Shown piece after piece: positions 36,775-47,075 of a stretch of 64,000 nt of DNA. Position numbers and translations under genes: made by a program. The first letter of the stretch is position 1. Each line of letters begins with the position of its first letter. The DNA lies in assembly GCA_022385755.1 (NCBI GenBank), contig MU278354.1:698805-762804 (forward strand), read 5' to 3'. Below the pieces are notes generated by a model, which searched no databases, was not told the origin of the DNA, and worked only from the letters and a program-made list of their open reading frames with translations. This DNA is from Trametopsis cervina (lineage: Eukaryota > Basidiomycota > Agaricomycetes > Polyporales > Irpicaceae).

Positions 36775-39002
36775 ATGGCAGAGGAAAAGGGCTACATGCC
36801 CCAGGAGACGAAAGAGGGCAACTCTCACGATGGGTCAACCCCTCCCTCTGAGGAGCGTACAGTCCAGGCAAGCTTCAAGATGTTATACAGAAACACAACT
36901 TCCCAAATCATCCTATTAGGATTTGTGTGCTTTATGTGCCCCGGCCTCTATAATGCACTGAACGGCCTGGGAGGGGCCGGCCAAGTCTCTACGACGACGG
37001 CCGCGAACGCTAATGTGGCCCTGCTATCAACCTCAGCAGTGACCTTTGCGTTCTTTGCAGGGTGAGTACCCTGGGTCGTGCGTTCTCACAACGATTTCCT
37101 GACTCTCGTTATAGCTCTGTAAATAACGTCCTTGGATCTAAACTGACGCTTTTGCTGGGTAGCTTGGGCTACACTCTCTATATCGGCTCATTCCTGTACG
37201 TCACTCGAGCACTGTCTCCACCGCAAACCCCATCTAAACCCCCCAATTCACATTCACGTCACATGCCGTACAACGCCACATCTAGTGCTGTCAACATTCA
37301 CCCAGGTGCAGGGGCATTCGTTATCACTGCAGGTGCAATTCTAGGTCTTTGTGCTAGCTTACTATGGACGGCACAAGGTTCGTTAATGCTGGCATATCCG
37401 ACGGAAGACCAGAAGGGAAGGTTCATCGCTATCTTCTGGTCAATATTCAACCTCGGGGGCGTCGTCGGCGCGTCTGTCTCGCTCGGCCAGAACTTCCATT
37501 CCAAGGTGAGCCAACTAGGCATATACATATCAAGGTTCCCTTCGTATCGATATAGGTAGCTCATGGGCAGCATGAGATTCCTGTCCTAGTTTGACAGATG
37601 CATGTGTTATCGCTCATATCTCTCACTTCCTTTTCACACTGCTCACAAGCTGGCGCTGAATGATATTTCTTGCATCTCATAAATGAACTCGTGTGCTCCA
37701 GGGCAACTCCGGCGAGTCCAATTTGCATTTTCCGCACAATAGCAGCCCGGACTGATGCTTCGCCTGATACATTGCAGTCGGCAATGGCACTTATGTATGT
37801 ATCGGATGTGCCACTATTCACTGGACTCTGTCCTGATTGTGCTTCTAGATCGGGTTTCTTGTGTTGACACTTATCGGTGTGGTCATCCCGCTGTTTTATG
37901 ATTGATCCCAGCAAAATAATTAGGTCCGACGGCACGCGAGTAAAAGTCCCTCGCCACCCTTCGTGGAAGGCAGAATTCTACAATCATTATATCGCACTTG
38001 CCACAGATCCATGGATTATCCTACTCTTCCCCATGTTCTTCACAAGCAATTGGTTCTACACATGGCGTGCGTCATATCACAAGTGTTCTTTTCCCACCAT
38101 TTTCTGACTGCCTTGAAAAGAGTTTAACGACTTCAATGGAGCCCTCTTCAATATTCGCGCGCGTTCACTGAATAATCTGTTGTACTGGCTCTCGCAGATG
38201 ATCGGCTCTATCCTCATAGGCCTTCTTCTGGACGAAAAGCGGCTGCGCCGCAGACTGCGTGCGTTCGTAGGCTGGATTGTTTTGATGCTCATGGTGTTCG
38301 TCGTGCACACATGGGCATATTTCTACCAGAAGTACGTCTCATCTCTGCGGTCTTTCCTCAGAGTACTTTTGCGGAGACCGATACATTATTCAGAGAGTAC
38401 ACCCGCGAACAAGTCACAGAGCCTGGTTATGTGAAGATCGACATCTTCGACAAGCCATACGTCGGTCGCGTATTGCTCTATGTCTGTTGCGGAATACTCG
38501 ACGCAATGTGGCAGACGACAGCGTACTGGCTTATGGGCGCGATGTCGAATAGCCCAGCAAAGCTGGCACACCTCACAGGCTTCTGTGCGTTACGGATCGG
38601 AACCTTCGTTCGCTCTATCTCATGCTAATGATACACGGCTACAGACAAATCGCTTCAATGTGCGGGCGCGGCAGGGGTGTGGAGGGCGGATGCTGTTCGT
38701 CTGCCGTACGTATTCATTCGTGGACCATTCTCCTCGCGCTTTACGTACATCACTCCTCAGATACATGAACATATTCATTTCGACATGGGTACTGCTTGTT
38801 GCCGGCCTCGTGTTTGCCCTTCCAATGATCTATATGCGAGTGACGGACCATACCGATGAAAAGTACGATAATGCGTATGTCCATACCCTCATTCATCGAT
38901 AGGGATTTGTATTCACGGTATGACCGCGTCTTTGTTTACAGGGATGAACCAGACTACGGGATCGCAGTGACCCACACGAAGCACGATGACCTAGAGACGT
39001 AG
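36775..39002 (+). pseudogene. UNC93-like (DUF895) MFS protein, copy 1, with one-base frameshift
   Basis: Eleven exons match copy 2 one for one: 36775-37061, 37115-37195, 37286-37505, 37702-37711 (10 nt), 37778-37794 (17 nt), 37849-38066, 38121-38331, 38394-38584, 38645-38705, 38761-38874 and 38942-39002. Exons 1-5, 7, 8, 9 and 10 have exactly the lengths of copy 2. Exon 6 is 218 nt here against 217 in copy 2. The extra base is in a T run at 37894-37897: the frame of IGFLVLTLIGVVIPL stops four codons later, while MIDPSKIIRSDGTR continues one frame over. Translation would end after about 223 of 490 residues. Intron 4 starts GC (37712) where copy 2 has GT. Elsewhere no stops occur, so the lesion is recent or a sequencing error. 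The family is a membrane protein related to UNC-93, of unknown function in fungi. Repeats seen: ALNGLGGAGQV, LLWTAQGSLMLAYP, FNLGGVVGASVSLGQNF. Confidence 0.75.
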
Positions 39003-39293
39003 TCTATAAGGCAATACTCACGCAGATCATGACCTCATGAGAGCGCGACAAGAGTGCTCTGTGGAGATGACAGCACCCGTTTACTAGGGATGCATGCACT
39101 GAGCTTCGCACGACAGTCATGCGACCTGTATACACTCTCTACACATTCCAATTACATTTATACAAATGCAAGATAACCATAGCTATTATGATCCAGTATT
39201 ACATGTCGAAAATTGCAGGAAGGAGCGTGATATGCATGAATAAAAAAGACAGAAATCCACAAAAACAAAAATACGAACGTACAGCAAAGCACC

Positions 39294-42200
39294 CTAACCG
39301 AACCGACGAGGCGCGCCCACGAGTCCTTCAATCGACTGGTGCTCGAGCTCGTTTCGCGCTTTGAGGATAGACGCATGCATCTCCTTCATAGCGTTGCCCA
39401 GCTTGACACCGAATCGACTGAGGATATCACGTTGCCACGCGTCGTACTTGGCGTTCACCCGCGCCTGCACCTGCTCGTAGTCGATCACGCACACCCCAAA
39501 GGACTTAGACGTCTCAGACGTGTCAAACGTCGAGCGCGCCTTCTTAATTTCGGTGAGAAGCTGCTGCCAGTGCCCAAGGTCCTCGCCGAGGCGGTTGAAG
39601 ACGTAGTCCGCCTCAAGATCCCAGAGAGACTGGAATTGAAGCCACTTGCCGACGTACTCCTTCAGCTGTTGGACTTTGCCCTCGATGAGAGCGAATGGTC
39701 GTTCTAGGGTGGCGTCGGGGAATCGTGTCAACTGCACATGGGTTAGACGGAGGATGTGCAGACTCGACGTAACGGACGTACTAAAGAGGTATATGTTGTT
39801 TCCGCCGAAACGTTATTTTGCATCTGCAGACCGATCTCGTAGCGCGAGCTTTGAATTCTGCGCAGTCGACAGACAATCCCTGAAAGGATGATTAATGTTA
39901 ACACTCATATTGAGTCAAGAGATAGTCTAGCACCCACCCAGCCAGTCATGTAGTTGATAGATCCATGTCTGACGCGCATATTCAATGGGAGGGTCCAAGA
40001 AGATAACTTGGTTTTGTATCCGTATCTCGTGAACGATAGGTTTCACAACCATGTGAGTCTCCAGGAACTGCACCACGGTCAGCTGAATACCTCGGAGGGA
40101 AAGGGATTATAAATAGTTCACTCACCTTCTCATCCTTCAATCGCTTGTCCCCACGACGCTTGCCCGGGACGTCTTTCATAGGCTCTCGACGCCCGTCACC
40201 GTCATCTGCACGATCGAACTCCGTACACCACGACTGGATGACTGACATCAACCTCTGCAGAAGAAGAGACTCGATCCGCTGGTCGAGCTCAGCCACCCAG
40301 TGATCTAGATTTGCATAACCTTCCAGGTTAAGCCGATCGATCTAACAAAAAAATTAGAATTGTCTATAAGGTAAGCGAAGGTAGACTTACTGCTGCTTGT
40401 ATCCGGCCCAGTAGCTCAGAGAAAGCTTCCGACGTGTAAGAGCACGTTGATATCTCCTCTACGGCTCGCAAGATGTCTTTGTACAGATCAATGACGTTAT
40501 TCGTCTTGTCCTACAGGCGTGTCCGGTGTGAGTGTAGCAAACAACCCCGAGGTGGACCTGCATACCTGGAACACGGAGACGATACTAGCGAACTCTCGTA
40601 CGAACGGCACATGTCTGTTGTCACGAGCATCGCTGGACGTGGGGAACCTGCTATCACCATACGGGTTCATGAAGTAATCCCACCGTAGGTTCATGCCTAT
40701 AAAAAGCGTCAGCGTCACGACCCTCCGTACACATTCTTCATGCACTTCACCTCGTCCAACCATTCTCTGCGCCTCATTCCGATGCTCGGCAACCAACCAC
40801 TCAATCCCCTTGTTATTTTCCACAAGGTCCAGCGTCTGCCCGTACGTCCTCACAGTCTCCATCAAACTGACTGCGTGTGGGTATACCCTCTTAGCCTCCT
40901 TCGCCATATTCGTGATAACGTGTGGTATCGAAAAGTTCTGCCAGAGGAGATTCCGGACCTCCTTGAAAAGAGTGATAATCTGAGGATCGAAGTTCACAGC
41001 CAGCTGGTACCCTCCACCGCGCAGTCGAATGATTTCCAGCAGACGGCCGTTAATCCCAAGATCTCGTCGGTTAATGTCGTGTAGCCAGGCATCGAACACA
41101 GGTTTGGTCTCGAGCTTCTTCTTGAACGCTTCGCTTTCGGACTGTAGCCGTTGTCCCTCCGCGTAGTGTTCCCATTCTTTACCCAGTACGTTCTCTACAC
41201 GTTTCATGTAGGTCTGAAGCTGCCGCTCTATCTGTCTTGCCCAGATGATAGCGCCGGATATTGGAGGCAGATCACGCATTTGAGACATGTGGTAGGCTTC
41301 TGAGAATCGATACTGCGTCTTGAACTATTGGGAGTCGTAGGTTAATAGTGCACGGTAAGGACGAAGGCCATAACGCCAACCAACCTTATGATGCAGCCGC
41401 TGAATATCCTCCTTCACAGAGTCAATGAGTTGTGTTTGGTACTCTTGAATCGCACCACGGATCTGCACAGCGTCAATGAGGTCGTCGCATATGACTGCTC
41501 GGGTGGTAGCTTACCTTGGGTCGCACAAAGAGTGCGTTGAACTTGGAGAACACCCTGAACATCTCGTTTGCGTTCCTAGCCGTCCCAAGCCTATCTCGCA
41601 ACCGCGCGATGATCTGGTTCTCCACGCGCGATACATGTTCGTTGTATGCGTTCTCGGCTGCCACCCAGATCTCATTGCCGTCTTGACACAAGAGGGTTCA
41701 TCTACCACATACGATGTGAACAATATGAGCTCGCACATACCTTGTGAGACGTCCAACACATCGATCCGCTTCATGACCTCATACGCCTCCTTCACCTCCT
41801 CCTCCATGTTCATGCCACCCACTTCCAGTCCCACCCCTCCCAATCCCTTCGTTGGACCCGTCATCACCGCCAACTGCTCGTGCTGCTTCCTCCAGTCCTT
41901 GAGGTATCGTAGACGATCCTGCAGTTTCGCGTGCGCAGCGTCAATCCTGATAGGAATGAACTTCTCCGCACGTTTCCTCGTCACCTCACGCGCTACGTTT
42001 GTGAACTCCTTGATGTTATCGTCCCAGACGCGGAAGTTGTCCATTGCCGACGATAGCAGCCGTTCAAATGTCTCGTATGGGGTATAGAGGAGGCGCTGCG
42101 AGCTTAGCACGCGCAGCAGCTGATCGTTGAAGTCTTTCGAGATGGCTTCGACAAGAGGGAGAGCACGGCGGATAGGGTAGGGGGAGAGTTTGAGTTTGCG

Positions 42201-43458
42201 GGTGATATGTTGGAAAATGAGAGCTATGGACTCCTGGATCTTCTCCAGGTCAGTGGCAGCAAGCAGTTCGTTCAAGGGGAAGTCCTTCATCAATACGTTG
42301 TACTTGTGCACTGGATGTAGCGCGCTAATGAGGAGACATGCTGGTTCGTGTTCCAAGGCACTCACCTGTATCTGTGGCGTCCTTCAACCCAGTATCCGCA
42401 ATGAAACTCACGGTAGCTCGGAAACGCTTAGCATTCCGTAGACAGTCCATGACCATAGTCACTTCGTCGCTCCGCAGCTGCGCCTCAATGCCTTCAAGAG
42501 CCCGCTCCAGACTCAACCAGAAGTTGATCTCCTGCGACGCTGTGCCAGAGCTCACATCTCTGTTAAGCTTCGTCACGGTCTGTATTGACTTGATCCATGA
42601 GTTGACGTTATTATGGAGGGCATTGAGGAATGAACTGTCGTTCAGTAACCGAGGCGGGACGTCCGAAAGGCCTGGTCGGCTACCCGCTGTTCTCGCCTGC
42701 TCGACTGCGCGCTGGATGATGGGGTGGATGATGAGATGTGTTTCGGGGATTTCTACGTTCTGTTGCAGATGTAGCAACGAAAGCTCAAGTTCCGCGAATT
42801 TCTTCTTCGTCATTGGTATACCTAACTAGCGTAAGTGGCTCGTGACATACGAATGAAATGGATACATACCCATTTTCGCATCTCCATCCTTCCCTGACCC
42901 GCGCGAACCGATGAACGCTTCGAACATAGGCTTCACTCCGGAATTGACGATAGCATACAAACTCTCATAGGGTGTGTCGTCCCCACCAGGCAAGTTCAAT
43001 ATCTGCAGTTGGGATGCTAGGGGAATGAGTGGATCTAGTGTTGCCTGCGTCTGACTACGCTTCATGATCACCAGAGTGGTGACAATGGATGTATGGTAGG
43101 GCATTTGTGATGACCAGAAGTACGAGTATGTCTGATGGCTATCATCTGCGACGCGTTATACTCTATTATACGCGTCACAGACATCGCAGCACGCACCTTC
43201 CACCTCGTCCTTCTTCTTGACAATGTAGATCACACCACCACCATCCGCCGCAAAGCGCGTTACACGGCCGTCAAAGTCATCATCGAACAACGTCTCCACA
43301 TCCTCCGGTAGTGCGGCAATTAATGGGGGAAGTAGCGCAAGCAGATACGCGCGGAATATCGCAGGGTCGAAGGGTATCGCTGGCTCCGAGGGTCCATCTG
43401 GCGCACTGATCCCATTCGTATGGTGGCCATTAGTGAGAGGCGCTTCTACCGATGCCAT
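39294..43458 (-). CDS. dhc1: Cytoplasmic dynein heavy chain, tail-only gene (Dhc1 half)
   Basis: Twelve exons: 43458-43197, 43145-42870, 42821-42366, 42310-41741, 41681-41515, 41462-41385, 41324-40566, 40510-40391, 40341-40126, 40082-39938, 39879-39782 and 39731-39294, in phase for 1194 residues. Recognisable dynein tail blocks include [62 protein letters not shown]-type [39 protein letters not shown] and [20 protein letters not shown]. The frame then stops at 39294 after [18 protein letters not shown]. In ordinary dynein the linker and six AAA domains would follow; here there is none, and the next gene begins 292 bp further on. This matches the two-gene dynein heavy chain described in Agaricomycetes (dhc1 tail, dhc2 motor, studied in Schizophyllum commune). 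Dynein drives minus-end transport and nuclear migration. The motor gene is not in this window. Confidence 0.92.
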
Positions 43459-44979
43459 ACTTTCCTTAGATGAGTGAGAAGAAGAAAAGACCCCTCTCGG
43501 AGGGTCTAATCTAGTCTTGGACGGGTTCCGTGACGTCCACGAAAGGACTCGAGGGAGCGGCGTACGCGGAGAAATACTGAAACATATCGACGGTTGAGCA
43601 TTGGATGTACTGCCGAACTGCGCCAGCACTCACCTATGTTTGATTAGAGTAATCCACGCGGGCGTGGCAAGGGTGCCGTGAGGAAAAGGAAGCGTCGCAG
43701 TCGTACAAGTCGTGGTCGACAACGAGAGCTCATTCCAAAAACGCGCACCTCTCGGACGCGTGCCTTTCAAGCTCCGATCGGAATCATCCTTTCATCTTGA
43801 CCGCGACCTCGCGATTTCCATGGGTGCTTGGAAGATGTGACCGGCGAGATTCTACAAGGTCCTAGCTTCTTATTACTCTATGCTAACAGTAATTTATAGT
43901 AAGTGAATTCGCATGCGCCGAAACTCATGCCACCTGCAGCTCGTCATGGTCATCAAACGTTATGTTACTTCGTTCCCAAGGTGCCCAGGAGCTCAATGTT
44001 GACGGGATGCTACACGCAGACAACTACCTCCTTCCTCACCGTGCGTGTCAGCTGTGCGAGTTCACATGTTCGCCATATTCTATTGAACATGTCAAATATG
44101 TGAATTGTGTGCTGTTTACGTTCACATACCTTTAGCGCCCCGTAGAATCCCCAACTTTCGCGCAGCCTGTTTGGGACTTCTTTGCAGCGGGGAACAAGGG
44201 GAACCAGGCGAGTCATAAGTGTCGTATACCCTCATTGCTCCACCGTGCGCTGTGCGTCAAGATACAGATACACGGGCGCAGCAGCATCTGAATGCCACAG
44301 GAACGTTGCGTTCCCGCGAAACTTCCACCAGGATCATGATACGAACGTCGGAAGCCTTGGGCACCTGCATCCGCACCCGTGGTCAACGTAAGCGGGGGTA
44401 TTACAATTTTCCTGGATGGAGACTGATATCGCATTTCTCAATGTGCTATTCGCCGAACAGGCCTAGGAGAGAACCGGTGCTGTTGGGCCTAGAACGCATT
44501 CAACGGAGTACCGGACAGAACTCTCTTGTCGAAGGGCTTTATAAGAAGAGGGAGCGCAATACGTACGACATAGATGCAAACAGCAAAAGTCGCGCCAGTA
44601 CCACTGTCCTTCCCCAAGCCTCTCTCCGATGTTGCAGACCACAACGTACTTCGTAGATCAATCCTTGTCGGCCGCCACCCATCTTGCTGCAGCAAGAAGC
44701 TATGCTAGTCACTGCGCCACAGCTACGATGCTACATCCAGTGGCCCACATTCCCGTGCTTGCTTGAAACCTCGCTCATGTAAGTTCTGCTATCAGACTAC
44801 TCTAGTTTTGTTAAACAAGACTTCTAGTCATAGAAGGCGGTTGTAGCCTAGGTATGCTTAAATGTCTATTGAAAGCTGTATATTCCAATGCCTATATAAA
44901 CACAGGTTGAACAGTCATGGCGGGAGATAATGGATTCAATGAACCTGTGTACAGCTATCTTGAGCTCATTTGAATGCCT

Positions 44980-45000
44980 CATCTTCACCCAATGAAGATG
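44980..45000. repeat. Perfect 7 bp inverted repeat (hairpin)
   Basis: CATCTTC, a 7 nt loop, then GAAGATG. It overlaps one of two copies of TTCACCCAATGA (the other near 45030). Function unknown. Confidence 0.6.
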
Positions 45001-45117
45001 CGCGGGTAATTGCTAGCATAGAATGCAATTTCACCCAATGATAAACTCATTTGAAGGCCAGTGTATAGTTTTGAAACAATGATTCATTCAGAATGTAGAT
45101 ACGGAGTCTGGTACGGC

Positions 45118-45134
45118 CACTACAAAAAGTAGTG
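45118..45134. repeat. Perfect palindrome CACTAC-AAAAA-GTAGTG
   Basis: Six-base arms around five A residues. The CACTACAAAAA half resembles the terminal repeats of some DNA transposons, but here the two arms abut with nothing between, so only a relic or chance hairpin is supported. Confidence 0.6.
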
Positions 45135-45592
45135 ACACTATAAGGGTTTTCCAAAAATTGCTGAAAGCCGAAGCTAACAGACGTGTTCGGATGTGTAATT
45201 TGCAATCAGCAAAAGACTGTGCTTCGGTAAAGACCTCACTAGCGACAGTACGTGCCCGAGCACAAGAATGGGGAACCCGAAGCGCAGAGACCGGCCTTTA
45301 TATACGCGGGGACCTTGCGCACGGACCACTTAGACGCTGCGAGCGATTTCTGTCCCATTCAGCCGGTACGTACGCAAATTCATTATCTCCATTGTACATA
45401 CCCTCTTCGCAATCATCACGTTTGGAACATGATTCTGTCGCGGGCATGAGGCTGGTCTATTTGTGCCATAGCGGTTCGACGCGTCTCTCTCGTTTGCGTG
45501 GAATTGCGTGCTTCGTAACAGACTTCTGACCATCTTTAGACCAGAGAGTGCGTATCCTGTATTCGCACCCATTCACTCCTTGCTCTATAGTC

Positions 45593-46764
45593 ATGACGGT
45601 ACAAGAGAGGCCGTATGTGGTCTTTGGATACGGATCGCTCATCTTCAAGGTACGTGCTGTTCTGATTTCTACTAAGGGAGACCGAAAAGACGAGATGTCC
45701 CCAGCCTCCTCCTCATGTCATTGCACAAGGTGAGTACTACATCTTATCGCAATATGTAGCAGCCGTAGTAAAGCATGCCACCACAGCTCCAGGATATCTG
45801 AAGGGTTACGTCCGACGCTTTGCGCAGAAATCTCATGATCACCGCGGAACGCCTGAGGTAGATCCCTGCGTCCCATGTATGCGCGATTCGTGAGGAACTC
45901 AGGATGCCACAGAACCCGGGCAGAGTAGTGACTTTGATACACAAGGAGGATTGGGACCACTTCTCCGCGGCTGTGAGTTCCACATGGATCAGGCTTCTGT
46001 GGTATATCTCAACTACAGCAGGATCCGTTTCCGGAGGAAGATATAGTGTGGGGTTAGTAACTCGATCGCGAATTCAATACCGGTACTCAAAGCGTCGTCG
46101 TGTGTATAGGTGTTGCGTACACCATAGACCCACTTTACGAATCGGAGGTCAGAGATTATCTAGGTATGCGTCATATATCCCCAGCTTCGAAAATAGGAAT
46201 CTCATGTTTCGTTCTAAAGATTATCGGGAGAAAGACGGGTACACTCTAGAAGAGCTAGACATCCATGGAGTGGAAGATGGCAAAGAGGTCGCGTTATTTC
46301 ATAATGTGAGTGTTCATCTCATGCGAACTGTTCACTGCTGATACAGAGACACAGGCTTTCGTGAGTACCCCTCGAAAGAATGAAACTAGCGAAGTAGCTT
46401 AATCACCATCGCTAAGTGTTACGTCGGCCGTCCCGATAACCCTTCCTTCAGTGAGCACTCTACTTCTACTACGCTTACCCGTCGAATGACCTAACCGGAT
46501 GGTACAGTCGGATCAGAGCCCATAGATACACTTGCTGCGAAGATATGGCACTCCGTAGGCCCTTCAGGCCTCAACAAAGACTACCTGTATGAGTTGAGCG
46601 CGGCGGTGAGAAAGCTAGCCCCTGAGTCTCATGACTCGCATTTGTACGCCTTAGAGGTATGTGTTGGCCCCTCAGCTACTCGGCATTGTGTTGACTTGGT
46701 TTGTCAGACGAGATGTAGAAAGCTGGATGCTGATGCGGAGCAGGGTCGTTCGAACGATTCATGA
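45593..46764 (+). CDS. ChaC-type glutathione-specific gamma-glutamylcyclotransferase
   Basis: Eleven exons: 45593-45649, 45705-45729, 45787-45857, 45913-45972, 46019-46052, 46110-46163, 46220-46305, 46355-46360 (6 nt), 46417-46450, 46508-46656 and 46708-46764, about 210 residues. The substrate loop is VVFGYGSLIFK (YGSL at about 13-16). The block KGYVRRFAQKSHDHRGTPE and then GRVVTLIH follow. WGVAYTIDPLYESEVRDYL joins DYREKDGYT, whose Glu (about 104) is the expected catalytic base. VGRPDNPSFIGSEPIDTLA and LYELSAAVRKL close the fold. ChaC enzymes cut glutathione to 5-oxoproline and Cys-Gly in the cytosol. The 6 nt exon encodes Ala-Phe and is required to join ALFHN to CYVGRP. Exon 5 has two adjacent acceptors, differing by one codon. 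Confidence 0.9.
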
Positions 46765-47075
46765 AGTGAAGAGCGGATGGCCAGCCAATCATTGGAGCGT
46801 GTGTAATATTCAGTAGCTGTACTTGTTGTGTCTTCAGTTTTTGTGGTCATAACATTACTACGCACTATAAACACGTTCCGTATTTCTTTCCATTACCGGC
46901 GGACTGTTTATGCACGGCTCGGGGCGCTGCTACATGCGCTCCCCAGACCAACTGACGTCGGTCGGACCTTGGTGTGCACCTGATGTGACCGAAACACTCT
47001 ACATTTAATCGCTCGCACGCCCTGCCACCACCTCGACATTTTCGTTCGTCGTGGTTTTTACAGAGGGGACCGACG
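46765..47075. other. 311 bp intergenic region
   Basis: ChaC 3' flank and E2 promoter. Nothing else seen. Confidence 0.4.

Larger units (their letters stand above)
43459..45592. other. 2.1 kb without a confident gene
   Basis: Holds the upstream regions of the dynein tail gene and ChaC. Short frames only. Two hairpins are visible (44980-45000 and 45118-45134) together with copies of TTCACCCAATGA and CTCATTTGAA in opposite order. This may be a degraded mobile element, but no ends, target duplication or protein remain. Confidence 0.4.

Noticed and set aside
37849..38066. Rescue of UNC93-like copy 1 by alternative splicing
   Set aside because: Both sides of the frameshift lie inside one exon with no internal donor and acceptor pair, so an alternative site cannot restore both frames.
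42311..42365. Shorter intron in the dynein gene ending at CATTAG (42325)
   Set aside because: It shifts the frame; the CATCCAG acceptor gives [14 protein letters not shown] as in other dyneins.
45118..45134. CACTA-type transposon terminal repeat
   Set aside because: The two arms abut with no internal sequence, no target duplication and no transposase nearby.
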